The translations under genes and the position numbers were made by a program. A stretch of DNA of 64,000 nucleotides from Liolophura sinensis (lineage: Eukaryota; Mollusca; Polyplacophora; Chitonida; Chitonidae): the NCBI RefSeq assembly GCF_032854445.1, contig NC_088305.1:27924628-27988627 (forward strand), written 5' to 3'. Within the stretch, counting starts at the first letter, position 1, and the number at the start of each line of letters is the position of its first letter. Under the pieces are notes generated by a model. The model worked only from the letters and a program-made list of their open reading frames with translations. It was not told the DNA's origin and did no database searches. Shown here one piece after another: positions 46,152 to 57,224 of the stretch.

Positions 46152-46770
46152 CTGTAAAACAAGTAAAAACGTTTGACAAAATAAGTTAAACCAAATCAGC
46201 AATATCACTGTGATAGTTGGTGATGTATGTGTGCTGTTAACAATATCACATCTGACCTTAAAGTCGTCTTCCGACTGTTCAAGACAACACTTAATTTATA
46301 TCACCATGGAAGGAAATAAACATATCTGGAGCGAAATAAATGATTAGATTGTTATCATTTATTTCAGACCAGTTTACGCGATAAGATAAAAGAACACTAC
46401 GACACTTTGGGACACAAGCAAGGTTCGAGACTACTAAATAGTATTAGTTTATTACGCTTCGTAAATCCGGGTGAGCGGAATGTTCCTTTTAAGGTAGGTT
46501 TTTATTGTAAGAGTTAGGGACACTTTCTTCTGCATTGCTTTTCATTTTGGGAGGAAACTATAATTTAACACCATCTGTTTGAAGGAGAAATTTTCGATTT
46601 CGCGTTGATAAGCCATTGCTGAACTGTCTAGGGAACGTGTTTGGAGTGTGCAAAGAGTTCCGATCTAAAGGGAGGCAATTTCCCTTTCTGAGCATACCAA
46701 AACAGAGCAACCTAAAGCCATGGCTGGCTTAAAAGGCTGCATTATCCATATTTAGTAGGGAGCAACTCAC
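46152..46770 (-). other. SCRN intron 4
   Basis: Donor GTGAGT at 46770 and acceptor ACAG at 46152. Unique sequence, no repeats recognised. Confidence 0.85.
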
Positions 46771-47004
46771 CATCTCTGGACAAAGATTCCATGAGTCCCT
46801 TCCCGCTCTGCAATCTATTTTCGGGTTTTTGAGCGTCCGTGAGCGTCATGCCGGAGTACTCCGCCGAAAACGCCTTCGCAAAATCAAACTCTCCATCTTC
46901 GGGTTTCCAGAATCCCTGTTCTTGAGCCGTCTCCAGCAAACCTTGGGACATCGCGTCGATTTTTGTGGAAATGGACAGCGCATTAGATATATTCCTCACA
47001 CCGT
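46771..47004 (-). CDS. SCRN: Secernin coding exon 4
   Basis: It enters after TATTCGCCACAG; its first two bases complete an Asn codon split from exon 3. It reads GVRNISNALSISTKIDAMSQ, GFWKPEDGEFDFAKAFS and SGKGLMESLSRD, paralleling GVRNISNQLSI…GWWDGQGEFDFAxxFS of other secernins. The donor GATG|GTGAGT leaves phase 1 and is completed in exon 5 to Gly. 77 full codons, no stops. Confidence 0.96.
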
Positions 47005-48089
47005 CTGTGGCGAATAAACAAGAGTACAAGTATAAATCCACTAGTCGCCATGTTCCATGCTCATAACCTAAAAGCCTCCAGGCTTCTTTGATGGCGAAGA
47101 GGCTAGTTGTTCAAAACTTACCCATTGACTGATTGTTAATTTTTCACTTACAACGTGGCTGCCAGTATTATGAGCGGAAGGAAACACGAGTGCCACAAAC
47201 ACAAACGAAACCAGCGATATTTGGCAAGTTACTGTCAGACTTTCCACACACGTGACACACACATGTGCACATATATTGCTGGTCTTCAACAAAACCAAAG
47301 TTGCGCAAACGCTATTTGTCGCCAGTGCCACACAATGGACTACGATCCGATCCTTGGCTTTCACAAGTACAATGTGGTGCGCAGATATCGAGATTCTGTA
47401 GGATCTGCTAGATGCTGCAAAATTTCAATTAATTTCACAGGGTATGACTTCAAAAACGAGGGTATCAAGGATATTCCATCAAATCTAGATCTAACAGCAG
47501 ACATTCGAATACCAGTCGTGAGCCATAATGTACGTTGCAGATCAAATATCGCAAGAGCAACTTCAAGCACATCGTTCAACACAACACAAGGAACTAATAA
47601 AAAATATGTAATGTAAAAAAACACCCTCCGGATCGAGTCGCGTATAAGAAGAGACCCTCCACATTTTTCAGAAAGTTATACCAACGCGATCGCTCTAGTT
47701 TACAATGAATATACTTATCCTGTGAAAAATATGCAAAGAGTGTGTCAAGAATCTTTGGCGCTCTGATTTATTATTGTGTGTAACTCCCCTGAACCGCTGG
47801 CTAGAGGCGATCTATGCATCGTTTTTAATAAAACTGACACGACGGGTATGTGAGAAATTGCACTCTAGGCGCTACTGAGGTACAAAATTTTGATTGACCA
47901 CAATTTTAGCTATATTCTATCATGGTTCACGAATTTGGTCAGCTGCAAAAACTGACGTTCAAAACAAATGAACTCAACGTTCATTTCGAGCGCAAGCTTA
48001 AACATTTAACCCAGACAAAAACATGTATAGAGCAAGCCTGGTTACACGCGCCAAAAAAAAGGCAATTTTCGAAGAGTTTTTATACGTAC
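47005..48089 (-). other. SCRN intron 3, with a worn SINE-like remnant
   Basis: Splice signals are GTACGT (48089 on -) and CACAG (47005). The segment 47150-47255 shows weak family A body similarity (GCTGCCAGTATTATGAGCGG AAGGAAAC), which explains the 153-codon open frame on + here. Nothing else is recognised. Confidence 0.75.
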
Positions 48090-48295
48090 TGGTGACCTGT
48101 TCGGCTGCCCATTGCTGACCGGCCGTCTCTAACACCCAGGCCTCCTGGCGGTCGGCGATGATGAAGCTGTTGTGGTAAGTCCACTGACTGAAGGCTTCCT
48201 CTTGACAGCAGGGCCCCGACTGACCGTACTTCTCCAGGAGGGAGGTGATGATGTCAAGGGCGCCTTTAGCGGAGTCGCCACGCTCGAGGCCAAGC
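48090..48295 (-). CDS. SCRN: Secernin coding exon 3
   Basis: It enters after TTTGTTTCCACAG, completing Arg from exon 2. It reads LGLERGDSAKGALDIITSLL, EKYGQSGPCC, YHNSFIIADRQEAWVLETAG and QQWAAEQVT. These match the family segments LGLERGxTAxxALDVI, YHNSFLIADRxEAWVLETAGxxWAAE, part of the Ntn-hydrolase-like core. 68 full codons; the GTACGT donor leaves phase 1. Frame intact. Confidence 0.96.
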
Positions 48296-49410
48296 CTGTG
48301 GAAACAAAACTGGTGTAAACGTAACTGACTCGGTAACTGATAAAGTGACTGTCTGCCTGGATGACTAACTGAATCATTTTCTGACTGACTGTCTGTTTCG
48401 ATTAATGCCTGAGTCACTTTCTGACTGACTGTCTGCTTGGATGACTGCCTGAGTCACTTTCTGATTGACCGTCTTCTTGGATGACTGTCACTTTCTGACT
48501 GATTGTCTGCTTGGATGACTTTCTGAGTCACTTTCCGACTGACTGTCTGCTTGGATGACTGCCTGAGCCACTTTCCGGCTGACTGTCTGCATGGATGATT
48601 GACTGATAAAGAGATTACAGGATAGAGGGGAAAACACGTGAATGACGACCTGACAGTGTGCTAATTGCCAAATGGTTACACCTAACCGGTGAAATACGAC
48701 CTCTTATCAGTTTACCTCAGTTGGGGCCTAACTCTAACTGTTCATGTAAATGCCTATATAAACAGTAGCAACTTACACAGCTCCTTGCAGCATGACTTAA
48801 GCAGAATTAGGTAAAACCATGGAGTGATGTTGATTGCAATTTATTACATGCCATGTGAACCTCTCAAAAATTCTGACAGGCTGTTTTACTAACTGGCTGA
48901 CTTACCAGCTGCATTGCTAATACATATTTTGCTTAACTGACTCATATACTAGCTGGCGGTTCGAGTGAATGACTGATAGAATGCCTTGAAATATTTTCAA
49001 TTCTGGCGCTATGCTTAACTCAACTTAAACCCTTGAACCCATCTACCAACTTAAACTCATCCCTCGGGCTGTATAAACATGGCGCACTTCTTATATCGCC
49101 GTTGTTTATTATTTATTTACGTATTAATTTAATTGCTGGATGGAGTGGATTGACTAGAGTGCTGTGAATCTAGGTGTCGAAATAGACATTCGTACACCAG
49201 CCGTCAACCGAAACACCTGACAAATCCCATCACATAAAGCGAGCCTCAGCAGAATCAAACTTGCTCTTTATTGTCTTTGAAGGTACCGACCACAGCTTAA
49301 AGACTACAGAATAAAAATTATAGCCACGAGAATGACCCAAATGTTTCGTCGCATTTCATTCGTCATGATGTATGTATTACAGCTTTCACTGACTGTCACG
49401 TACGCTATAC
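48296..49410 (-). other. SCRN intron 2
   Basis: GTATAG donor and TTCCACAG acceptor. It holds the 40-bp CTGACTGACTGTCTG-type repeat (48370-48610); the rest is unique. Confidence 0.85.
48370..48610. repeat. 40-bp tandem repeat, about 6 copies, in SCRN intron
   Basis: GACTGACTGTCTGCTTGGAT GACTGCCTGAGTCACTTTCT repeated with indels. One unit is shortened. Confidence 0.88.
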
Positions 49411-49598
49411 CTGACAAAGTCTGCACCAATCAGCTTCTTCCCCTGGTCTCCTTGACTACACAGCTTGGTCCAGACAGACGTATTGCCGATACAAACCCCG
49501 TGCTCATTGGCTCCCATCTCTGCTCCCCAGCTCCAGGTGGGTTTACTGAGGATTAGAGAGTGCGTGTGACCCACCTGCTCCACATCCAGAAATGTACA
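49411..49598 (-). CDS. SCRN: Secernin coding exon 2 (C69 signature)
   Basis: It enters in phase 0 after GGGTGATTTTCAG and reads [20 protein letters not shown], then [16 protein letters not shown], the most conserved motif of the secernin branch of peptidase family C69, and SVWTK. GADFV ends the exon, whose donor (CAG|GTATAG) splits an Arg codon completed in exon 3. Most vertebrate members have SRPxWLWGAEMG; here it is [12 protein letters not shown]. 62 full codons and no disruptions. Confidence 0.97.
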
Positions 49599-51038
49599 CT
49601 GAAAATCACCCAGATTCATTGATTGATGTATTACGTGTTAAGACATGAGATTCATGGATATTTGGAATATATACGACAGGTTTATGACTTCAAGAAACAC
49701 AACAGAGGTCAGACGAAAATTAAAAAAAGTATATAGCCTAATAAACATTACATATCATCTAAAATGTCTAGCTTTGCTAGTGTTTAATGCAAATTTTACT
49801 ACCACTTGAATAATGTCTGCGAATGTATTTTTATGGTTTAACGTCGTAACATTTTTTCAGTCAAATCACGACAAGGAGACATTCGATGTGTGTACATATA
49901 CTGTGTCTTCTTGTGGCAGGGCGAGTCCATGCTGCCAAAGTGCTGCCGCCACTTAAGTATCATGCGGAAGACACCAAACATGACACCCACTCAGCCACAT
50001 TATACTGACACAGAATCAACCAGTCTGTTTCCTTGCTCTGCCCAAGCGATACAGCAAAACAAGTACCATTTTTATAGTCTTTGGTATGACCCGGGTCTCT
50101 CGACATCGTATAATGTCTTCCCCAACTGGACAATGCAGTGCACTCCAACGGTATTCAGTGTAAAAACCATTCGTCAGCGACCTAGCGCCAGTTTGAAAAA
50201 CGATCTATTATTAGAAGCTATTACAAGATTACTGCCTCAGAACCAATCGTAATATTATAACACGTATTTAAGCGCTGTGAGACATTTCTGTTGAAGTATA
50301 AAGTATATTGCATGCGATTTAAATCCCATTTTGTCGCGAACCTCATGATACTCCTGACTTTGTTTTTGGTTGTTGGGTGAGGCTAAGTGTTAGACTTTGC
50401 CCTATCCTGTATAGTCATAATAAAAATATACAAAAACAGCATCGGGTTAAAGCCTTCGGCTAAAAGAAGGTAAAAAAAATATAACCCTTTTCGCTTGTGT
50501 GCTTTTTTCCTAGCCAATTATCCAAGAAAAAAATAAACTGTATGGTGGTCACTCAAGGTTAAATTTGTTTTACATTCATTATTATCGGGTATAAAGTCAT
50601 GTGTAAATCACCACCCTTGACTGATTGACTGAAGAAGGAATGTCTTCTAAACAGATTAAACGAAGTATTTTGGAATTATATATATGTAGCGCAAAATACC
50701 AATCAAATGAATAAATATAATATTACACATTCACACCATAATACCTTATAGAATGTTCGAAGACAGTTAATCCTTCCTGCCTTTTAAGGAATTTCTGCAG
50801 TTCCTTACAAATAATGAAATTTCCGAAGTGCAGATTTCCTTAAGAAGAAAACACATGTGCATTTAAAAAATAGACCCCACAATCAAGAAGAACATCTTCA
50901 CCAACAACTTCCCCGATGTCACATGAGCTCCTCATTTCTGCTAAAAAAAACGTTACGTATTATAAAGTTATGAGAACGAGAACTTTGAACGCTGTCACTC
51001 TATTAAGTTTGACCTTAAAGAGGTGTATAAAGATGTAC
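49599..51038 (-). other. SCRN intron 1
   Basis: Donor GTACAT (51038) and acceptor TTTTCAG (49599). It contains a family B SINE (49835-50120). The rest is AT-rich with no other gene. Confidence 0.85.
49835..50120 (-). mobile_element. SINE family B copy in SCRN intron
   Basis: On -: a GAGACCCGGGTCATACC B-box-like head part, the core GACTGGTTGATTCTGTGTCA GTATAATGTGGCTGAGTGGG, then CGCATGATACTTAAGTGGCG and the terminal ACGACGTTAAACC. The same core is in 41968-42175 and 57813-58130. The open frame of 120 codons on + here is a shadow of it. Confidence 0.8.
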
Positions 51039-51182
51039 CTTGAGCTTCATGCCTGCCGCATTGTCCTGAGCAGGGACATAGACAACCTCCTGCACCTCCG
51101 TGGGTGGTCGGTCCGAGTTTTTCCCGAAGATCACGTTACCACCCGCAGTCGCTGGGGGAAGGGCCACGAATACGTCAGACAT
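51039..51182 (-). CDS. SCRN: Secernin coding exon 1 (start; N-terminal nucleophile position is Ser)
   Basis: Start ATG at 51182-51180. It encodes [15 protein letters not shown], then [11 protein letters not shown] and [12 protein letters not shown], and 48 codons end at AAG|GTACAT in phase 0. The match to the secernin start (C-D-x-FVALPPAT…[19 protein letters not shown], as in SCRN3) is strong. In secernins the nucleophile is the Cys of C-D-x-F; here that column is Ser2, exposed if the initiator Met is removed. A likely acceptor (TTTGTTTTCTGCAG) lies at 51209-51207, giving a 24-base leader. That acceptor, the leader, the ATG and the first seven codons form the innermost unit of the 60-bp array extending to 52925. 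A further upstream non-coding exon is probable but not identified. Together the five exons give 416 residues, the usual length. Confidence 0.94.
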
Positions 51183-52925
51183 TATCGACAAGGTGAGCTT
51201 GTGTTTCTGCAGAAAACAAACAGGTCAGGAATACCTCAGACATTATCGGCAAGGTGAGTTTGTGTTTCTACAGAAAATAAACAGGTCACGAACACGTCAG
51301 ACATTATCGGCAAGGTGAGCTTGTCTTCCTACAGAAAGTAAACAGGTCAGAAACACGTCAGACATTATCGGCAAGGTGAGTTTGTCTTCCTATAGAAAAT
51401 AAACAGGTCACGAACCCGTCAGAGACTATCGGCAAGATGAGTTTGTGTTCTTACAGAAAATAAGCAGGTCATGAACACGTCAGACATTATCGGCAAGGTG
51501 AGCTTGAGTTCCCACAGAAAATAAGCAGGTCACGAATACCTTAGACATTATCGGCAAAGGTGAGTTTGTGTTCTTGTAGAAAACCAACAGGTCAGAAACA
51601 TGCCAGACATTATCTTCAAGGTGAGCTTGTGTTCCTACAGAAAGCAAACAGGTCAGAAACACGTCAGACATTATCGGCAAGGTGAGTTTGTCTTCCTATA
51701 GAAAATAAACAGGTCACGAACCCGTCAGAGACTATCGGCAAGATGAGTTTGTGTTCTTACAGAAAATAAGCAGGTCATGAACACGTCAGACATTATCGGC
51801 AAGGTGAGCTTGAGTTCCCACAGAAAATAAGCAGGTCATGAACACGTCAGACATTATCGGCAAGGTGAGCTTGAGTTCCCACAGAAAATAAGCAGGTCAT
51901 GAACACGTCAGACATTATCGGCAAGGTGAGCTTGAGTTCCCACAGAAAATAAGCAGGTCACGAACACGTCAGACATTATCGGCAAGGTGAGCTTGAGTTC
52001 CCACAGAAAATAAGCAGGTCATGAACACGTCAGACATTATCGGCAAGGTGAGCTTGAGTTCCTACAGAAAATAAACAGGTCACGAATACCTTAGACATTA
52101 TCGGCAAAGGTGAGTTTGTGTTCTTGTAGAAAACAAACAGGTCAGAAACATGCCAGACATTATCTTCAAGGTGAGCTTGTGTTCCTATAGAAAGTAAACA
52201 GGTCAGAAACACGTCAGACAGTATCGCCAAGGTGAGCTTGTCTTCCTATAGAAAGTAAACAGGTGACGAAAAAGTCAGACATTATCCTCAAGGTGAGCTT
52301 GTGTTCCTACTGAAAATAAACAGGTCAGGAACACGTCACACATTACCGGCAAGATGAACTTCTGTTTGTACAAAAAAAAAACAAAAAAAAAAACAGGTCA
52401 CGAACACGTCAGGCATTATCGACAAGGCAAGCTTGTGTTCCTACAAAAAATAAGCACGTCAGACATTATCGGCAAGATGAGCTTGGGTTCCTACAGCAAA
52501 TACACAGGTCACGAATACGCCAGACATCATCGGCAAGGTGAGCTTGGGTTCCTACAGAAAATACACAGGTCACGAATACGTCAGACATTATCGGCAAGAT
52601 GAGCTTGGGTTCCTACAGCAAATAAGCACGTCACACATTATCGGCAAAGTGAGCTTGTGTTCCTACAGAAAATAAACAGGTAACAAACCCGTCAGACATT
52701 ATCGGCAAGGTGAGATTGTGTTCCTTAGAAAGTAAACAGGTCAGAAACACGTCAGACATTATCGGCAAGGTGAGCTGGTGTTCCTACAGGACAAAACAGG
52801 TGACGAAGAAGTCAGACATTATCGGCAAGGTGGACTGGTGTTCCTACAGAAAGTAAACAGGCCACGAATACTTCAGACATTATCTTCAAGGTGGGCCAAT
52901 CTTCATACAAGATAAACAGGTGGTA
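51160..52925 (-). repeat. Minisatellite, about 60-61-bp unit, about 29 copies, each copying the SCRN splice acceptor and start codon
   Basis: On -, each unit reads CTGTTTATTTTCTGTAG then GAACACAAGCTCACCTTGCC GATAATGTCTGACGTGTTCG TGAC, i.e. pyrimidine-rich acceptor, leader, ATG TCT GAC GTG TTC GTG. The innermost unit is the real SCRN exon start (51160-51220). On + every unit carries GGCAAG|GTGAGC, a consensus 5' splice site. Multi-unit blocks recur: a segment starting near 51379 is repeated about 303 bp (five units) later, and one near 51525 about 550 bp (nine units) later. This indicates unequal exchange. Units of 60 and 61 bp mean that no frame stays open throughout. Confidence 0.93.
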
Positions 52926-54625
52926 CCGTCTGCCTAACCAGCCCAGTTAATATTTGTAAAATGTTTTCGCCCATAGTCAAGTCAATCAAAATGGGTTCAT
53001 TCAGGGTTCATTGTTCATTAGACTCATTTTGCGTATGCAAGCACATTATACAAAGTAAAGTCTTAAAACTGTATTTAGTGTCAATATGTTGTTGTTCATT
53101 TATCTAAATAAATAAACCAATGTAAAAATGAAAAGAAAATAATAAATGTAAATAGTACGTGAAATGCATATGGAAAAGTAGCATGTGTGTTGCAGTAATT
53201 TGGTATGACTTTCAGCTGGGACTCAAGTAAAAGAGTGCAACATTTTTCGTATGATTCTCACAAACAATACAAAACCTGCTCTGGTATGAATTTTTCAAAT
53301 CTATAATTCGAACGCGACTTGATGAGACGCACGCTTCAATGTTGTTGGTACACTCCGAGGCATGACACGTAGTATAGCAATCTAAACTCATTTTCTTATA
53401 CTGCATGGTGCTTTTATACTGTGTAAAGGAATGTTTACACTGGATGTAACGACATGGAATGGGAATGCATACAGTTATATGTTTACATAATTAACGTGAA
53501 GAAAACATCATGCAGGCATATACCCCGCTCAGTTTTCACTCTGCTTGTGTCCAAATTTTACAATTTGGACTATTATCAGTGAGACTTTAAATATGTAATT
53601 TGCGATCTGTGTGCATAAATCGGGATAATACAGGGAAATGCGGATCAAGATTTTCATGTTTTTTTTCTTGTACATGTAGCATGAAGCATGTCGAAACGAT
53701 ATATAGTGACATAATTAAATCCGCCCCATGCAATATACATGCACCTAACCCAGAACTCACGTAAAGCTTATATAGGTATATTCAGAACACGATAGTATAT
53801 AGAACTCGTCGATACGGAAATGTAGTATGCAGTAGAATCAACTTTTCATGTCCACTAAATTTCCGCAGATTTCGCTCCTTGAGCACGCATAAATGCATTG
53901 AAACGTGATACATGAGAAAAACAAGAGAATAACATTTCGTAAAAATCACGTCTTGACGCACTTAACGTGTTCTTAATGTTGTCGGTAGCTGTCACTCAGG
54001 GTCATGCTTGGGTCTACAGGTGCTTGTGACTGTGATGGTCATTACAAGGCCGCCGGCAGATGTACAAGAAACATACAGGCGATGAACATGCATAGCCTGG
54101 AATGACATCACTGACCGAGAAACAGGCCACATTCCGGCCTGACTGACAGCTGCACAGATGGATCAATTATGTCGGATTTCATTCAAGCCCAGCTGGAAAT
54201 GAACAACCCGCTGCATCACGCGAAACGGGCAGTTTGCCTAGACATATATACCAAGCCAAGCCGCCATATAGGAGAAACGCGACTTCCTGGAGAATAGCTT
54301 ATATACGTACATGATTCATACAGTGTCGACCGGTGTAGAGAGTCTAGGTCTGTTATACATCAGTCTAACGGAGTATTTACCCTTATGGACAAAAACAGAA
54401 ACTGACATACCTATATATTACCAAAACACCGGGTGTTGATAAAGATGGCTGAGTGCTGGTTATAACCGGTAGACCTAGGAGTCTTGACGCGCCGGCGAAA
54501 TCAAGATTTCCTGTCTGTATAATGTTATGTTAATAACTGCATCAGTTTCGCAGACTACCTTCCGACTCGATCAGTCCCTTCGCCAACATTCGGCAAAGTT
54601 CGGCTTCGGGAAAACCAACCAACAT
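52926..54625. other. Intergenic upstream of SCRN, nothing recognised
   Basis: Unique AT-rich sequence. The SCRN promoter or a 5' non-coding exon could lie here but no signal stands out. Confidence 0.4.
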
Positions 54626-54627
54626 CG

Positions 54628-54652
54628 GTAGGCAGGCAGGCAGGCAGGCAGG
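54628..54652. repeat. Short (GGCA)n microsatellite
   Basis: GGCAGGCAGGCAGGCAGGCA, about 6 units. Confidence 0.9.
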
Positions 54653-55006
54653 TCATAGATGCAGCATTGATCCACGTACTGGTGTAGATCCCGGCATCCC
54701 GAGGCTTAACGAGATCATCGTGACCTACTGGTGCCATGCATTGCTGCTGCGGCTGCCTAATGCTTCATTCCGTTCAGTTATACCGTTACCATGCTGGCTG
54801 CACATCAAGCAGTCGCGGCAAAAGGAATAAGACAAGTTTTGATAAAAGAAAATAAATAAGAGAAAAACAAAAAACATAATAGAAAAAAAAATATAAAATA
54901 AATAAAAAAAAACAACAACAATTGGCGGAGGCTGGTTTGGACTCATAGTCAAAGAGTTGAACAAAAGAAAAGAAAAAGAACTACTTATACATGAAAGTAT
55001 GGTACG
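54653..55006. other. Intergenic, A-rich low complexity
   Basis: A/AAATA-rich stretch 54835-54920; nothing else recognised. Confidence 0.45.
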
Positions 55007-55010
55007 TTAA

Positions 55011-55188
55011 AGGGATACAGAATCGATTCTGATTGGCTGATGTGAAAGGTAGGCAACTCCAGGCTATGACTAGGCTTAGCTGAATTTTAGGTATGGTGCA
55101 TTTATTCAAGCGCGACCAAGGCTGCAGGGTTTTAACTCTGGAAACTCTATCCCCATTCTCAGCCAATCAGTTCCGATTCTGTATCCCT
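55011..55188. mobile_element. MITE with TTAA target duplication (piggyBac-type)
   Basis: TTAA at 55007-55010 and 55189-55192 flank a 178-bp element. The ends AGGGATACAGAATCG plus TTCTGATTGGCTGA are reverse-complementary over about 34 bp with few mismatches. It is too short to code. The TTAA duplication is the piggyBac superfamily habit. Confidence 0.8.
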
Positions 55189-55192
55189 TTAA

Positions 55193-55894
55193 TATGACAA
55201 AAAAAAAAAACATTGTGTGTATACATGTATATATCCGGGGAGACATAGTGCAATCCATCTATGTCGTTTATCTAATTTCGGTGTATTTTACATACACACC
55301 GATATATCCAATAGTGGTTTGAGCCTCCATCTCGTGAACACGACATGCTCATGGTTCAAACCCCAGTCGGGTAACCCTATACCCTACCAATAACCCTAGA
55401 ATAGAACAGTGCTTGTAGCAGTAAGTTTGCTTTAATAAATGTAAATGGAAGGTCTGATTGACCTTGAGTGTGTATGTAACGTCATTTAACCAGGTGTAAT
55501 GTCTGCCACTGGACCGATTCCACAGGGCGAATTTGGACTTAAGTTACAATTCAAAACATCCGTAATTTTTACACACATTTGTCTTAAAGTAACACTTTTC
55601 CAGTGGCCCAAATTTTAACACCTTCAGTTAAAAATTATACGTGTTTTATCCACATCATTCAAAAACGGCTTTGTTGAATCGGCACCTGGTGTCTTCGGCA
55701 TATCATGTATCTTTTCTTCAGGTACAGCACTGCAGATTTGACAACATCAGAGACCCATGCCTATTACGTAAAGGCGTCGTCTACGCTCCTCTCTTGGAAG
55801 AATTATATATAGGTAATACTCGCTGCGAGATCGAGGAACGTTTATAGGCATCGTCGTGATTTGGTTGAAATTCCACTAAAAACCCGTTATTTAC
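55193..55894. other. Intergenic, nothing firm
   Basis: A B-box-like ATGGTTCAAACCCCAGTCGG near 55350 may be a worn SINE head. No gene is recognised. Confidence 0.4.
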
Positions 55895-56237
55895 TCGCCG
55901 GGAGATAGGGAACCATGACCATCTAGTGTGTGAAGGAGCTTGCCTGTTAATCGCTAGAACACACGTATGTAGGTTCAAATCCGGCCTTGGGCAGGGAATG
56001 TGTAGAGATTAGCTCGCTTTCACTGCTTCTGGTGACAGTAAGTCGTCGACGACGCTTTTGTAGCCGATTGTGCAGTCTACACGTTGGAAAGTTCGTCAGT
56101 AACATGCCAAAGGTCGATAGTTTACCTCGTCACTCAGGTTTCCTCCACCCAAGAAGCTGGACGCCTTCATATAAGAGGGAAAATCTTGTGAATAATGTTA
56201 AATCACAATCAAATAAATCAATAAACTCCAAACAAAC
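55895..56237 (+). mobile_element. SINE family C, copy 2
   Basis: The head has AGGTTCAAATCCGGCCTTGG; then come GTTCGTCAGTAACATGCCAA, GTTTCCTCCACCCAAGAAGC and a tail ATCAAATAAATCAATAAA. It is colinear with 21690-21438. Confidence 0.65.
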
Positions 56238-56327
56238 AATTAAACAAATCAACAAAATATAATTTAAAAAAAAAAATCCGTTTGTGAAACTATAGTAAGC
56301 CTTCATGTTATATTTACTTTAGGGTCT

Positions 56328-56442
56328 TATTTATTTATTTTTTAATTTTATTTGATTGGTGTTTTACGACGTACCCAAAATTTTTCACTTACACGATGGC
56401 GGCCAGGATTATCGTGGGAGGAAACCATCAAGACCATCCGCA
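56328..56442 (-). mobile_element. SINE family A, truncated copy
   Basis: TTTGATTGGTGTTTTACGAC, ACACGATGGCGGCCAGGATT, GTGGGAGGAAACC. It ends at CATCCGCAGG. Confidence 0.82.
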
Positions 56443-56589
56443 GGTTTATTTGGCGTTTAAGCCATACGTCGACACATGTCCATATCCAAGCTCAGTGATA
56501 ACCAGAGTATTGTGGAATCTTATTACTCCAAATCATTTTTACATATTTTGCAAAGTCTTGTGGTAATTGAACCTACAAGTCAAGCGGCA

Positions 56590-56860
56590 GATGTGAATAG
56601 GACAGAGAGTGCTGGTATATAGCAGGACAAAGGGGTGTGGATAGAAGGACAAAGAGGTGTGTATAGAAGGACAAACAGGAGCGATTGGAAGGACAGAGAG
56701 GCGAGATTAGGAGGACAACGGTGTCCAAATAGAAGGACAAAGACGTGCAAATAGGAACACAAAGACGTGAGAATAGAAGGGCAAAGAGGTGCGAATAGGA
56801 ACACAAAGACGTGAGAATAGAAGGACAAAGAGGTGCGAATAGGACAAAGAGGAGCAAGAA
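56590..56860. repeat. About 22-bp tandem repeat, about 11 copies
   Basis: AGAAGGACAAAGAGGTGCGAAT with variants (AACACAAAGACGTGAGAAT). The open frames of 94-118 codons on - (CPSILTSLCSY-like) are by-products. Confidence 0.85.
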
Positions 56861-57131
56861 GATCGACAGGGGACGGAGTGCGTGCGTGGGTATGTGGTGG
56901 AGAATGAAACCAGCAAGTTAGATGCCATGCAGGCAAGCATGTGAATCTGCTTATATCAACATATATACGTAATGTTCTTCGCTGCCTAGGTCTGAGATCT
57001 GTTTCATTCTTCTCAGCTTAGCTTTCAAAAAGACATGTGTGTTAAGGTGGAAGCTAAGCTGGAAACTTGGCCAACCGATCTCAGAACAAATCGCTGCAGT
57101 TAGTTTTACTGCAGTCAGCTGTCATTTTACG
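56861..57131. other. Intergenic, nothing recognised
   Basis: Unique sequence between the 22-bp repeat and a SINE fragment. Confidence 0.45.
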
Positions 57132-57224
57132 TATATTTATTTATCTGCATGATTTGCGCCATAGTCAAGAATATTTCACGTATGGCACGGCGGCCAGCAT
57201 TATAATGGGAGAAAACCTGGTCAG
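57132..57224 (-). mobile_element. SINE family A, truncated diverged copy
   Basis: CATAGTCAAGAATATTTCAC and GGCACGGCGGCCAGCATTAT. It ends after AATGGGAGAAAACCTGG. Confidence 0.75.

Noticed and set aside
47155-47616. 153-codon open frame on + inside a secernin intron
   Set aside because: It begins in a worn SINE body and has no family similarity; it is antisense to a well-supported gene.
49890-50252. 120-codon open frame on + inside the secernin intron
   Set aside because: It overlaps a family B SINE in antisense, which explains it.
45673-51182. Secernin as a pseudogene because of Cys to Ser
   Set aside because: All five exons are open with matching phases and conserved motifs over 416 residues, which argues for a maintained gene.
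51160-52925. CRISPR-like array
   Set aside because: Units are contiguous and near identical without unique spacers, and the genome is eukaryotic. The same holds for the 79, 56, 91 and 41-bp arrays.
56573-56940. Leucine- and cysteine-rich open frames on -
   Set aside because: Shadow of the 22-bp tandem repeat.
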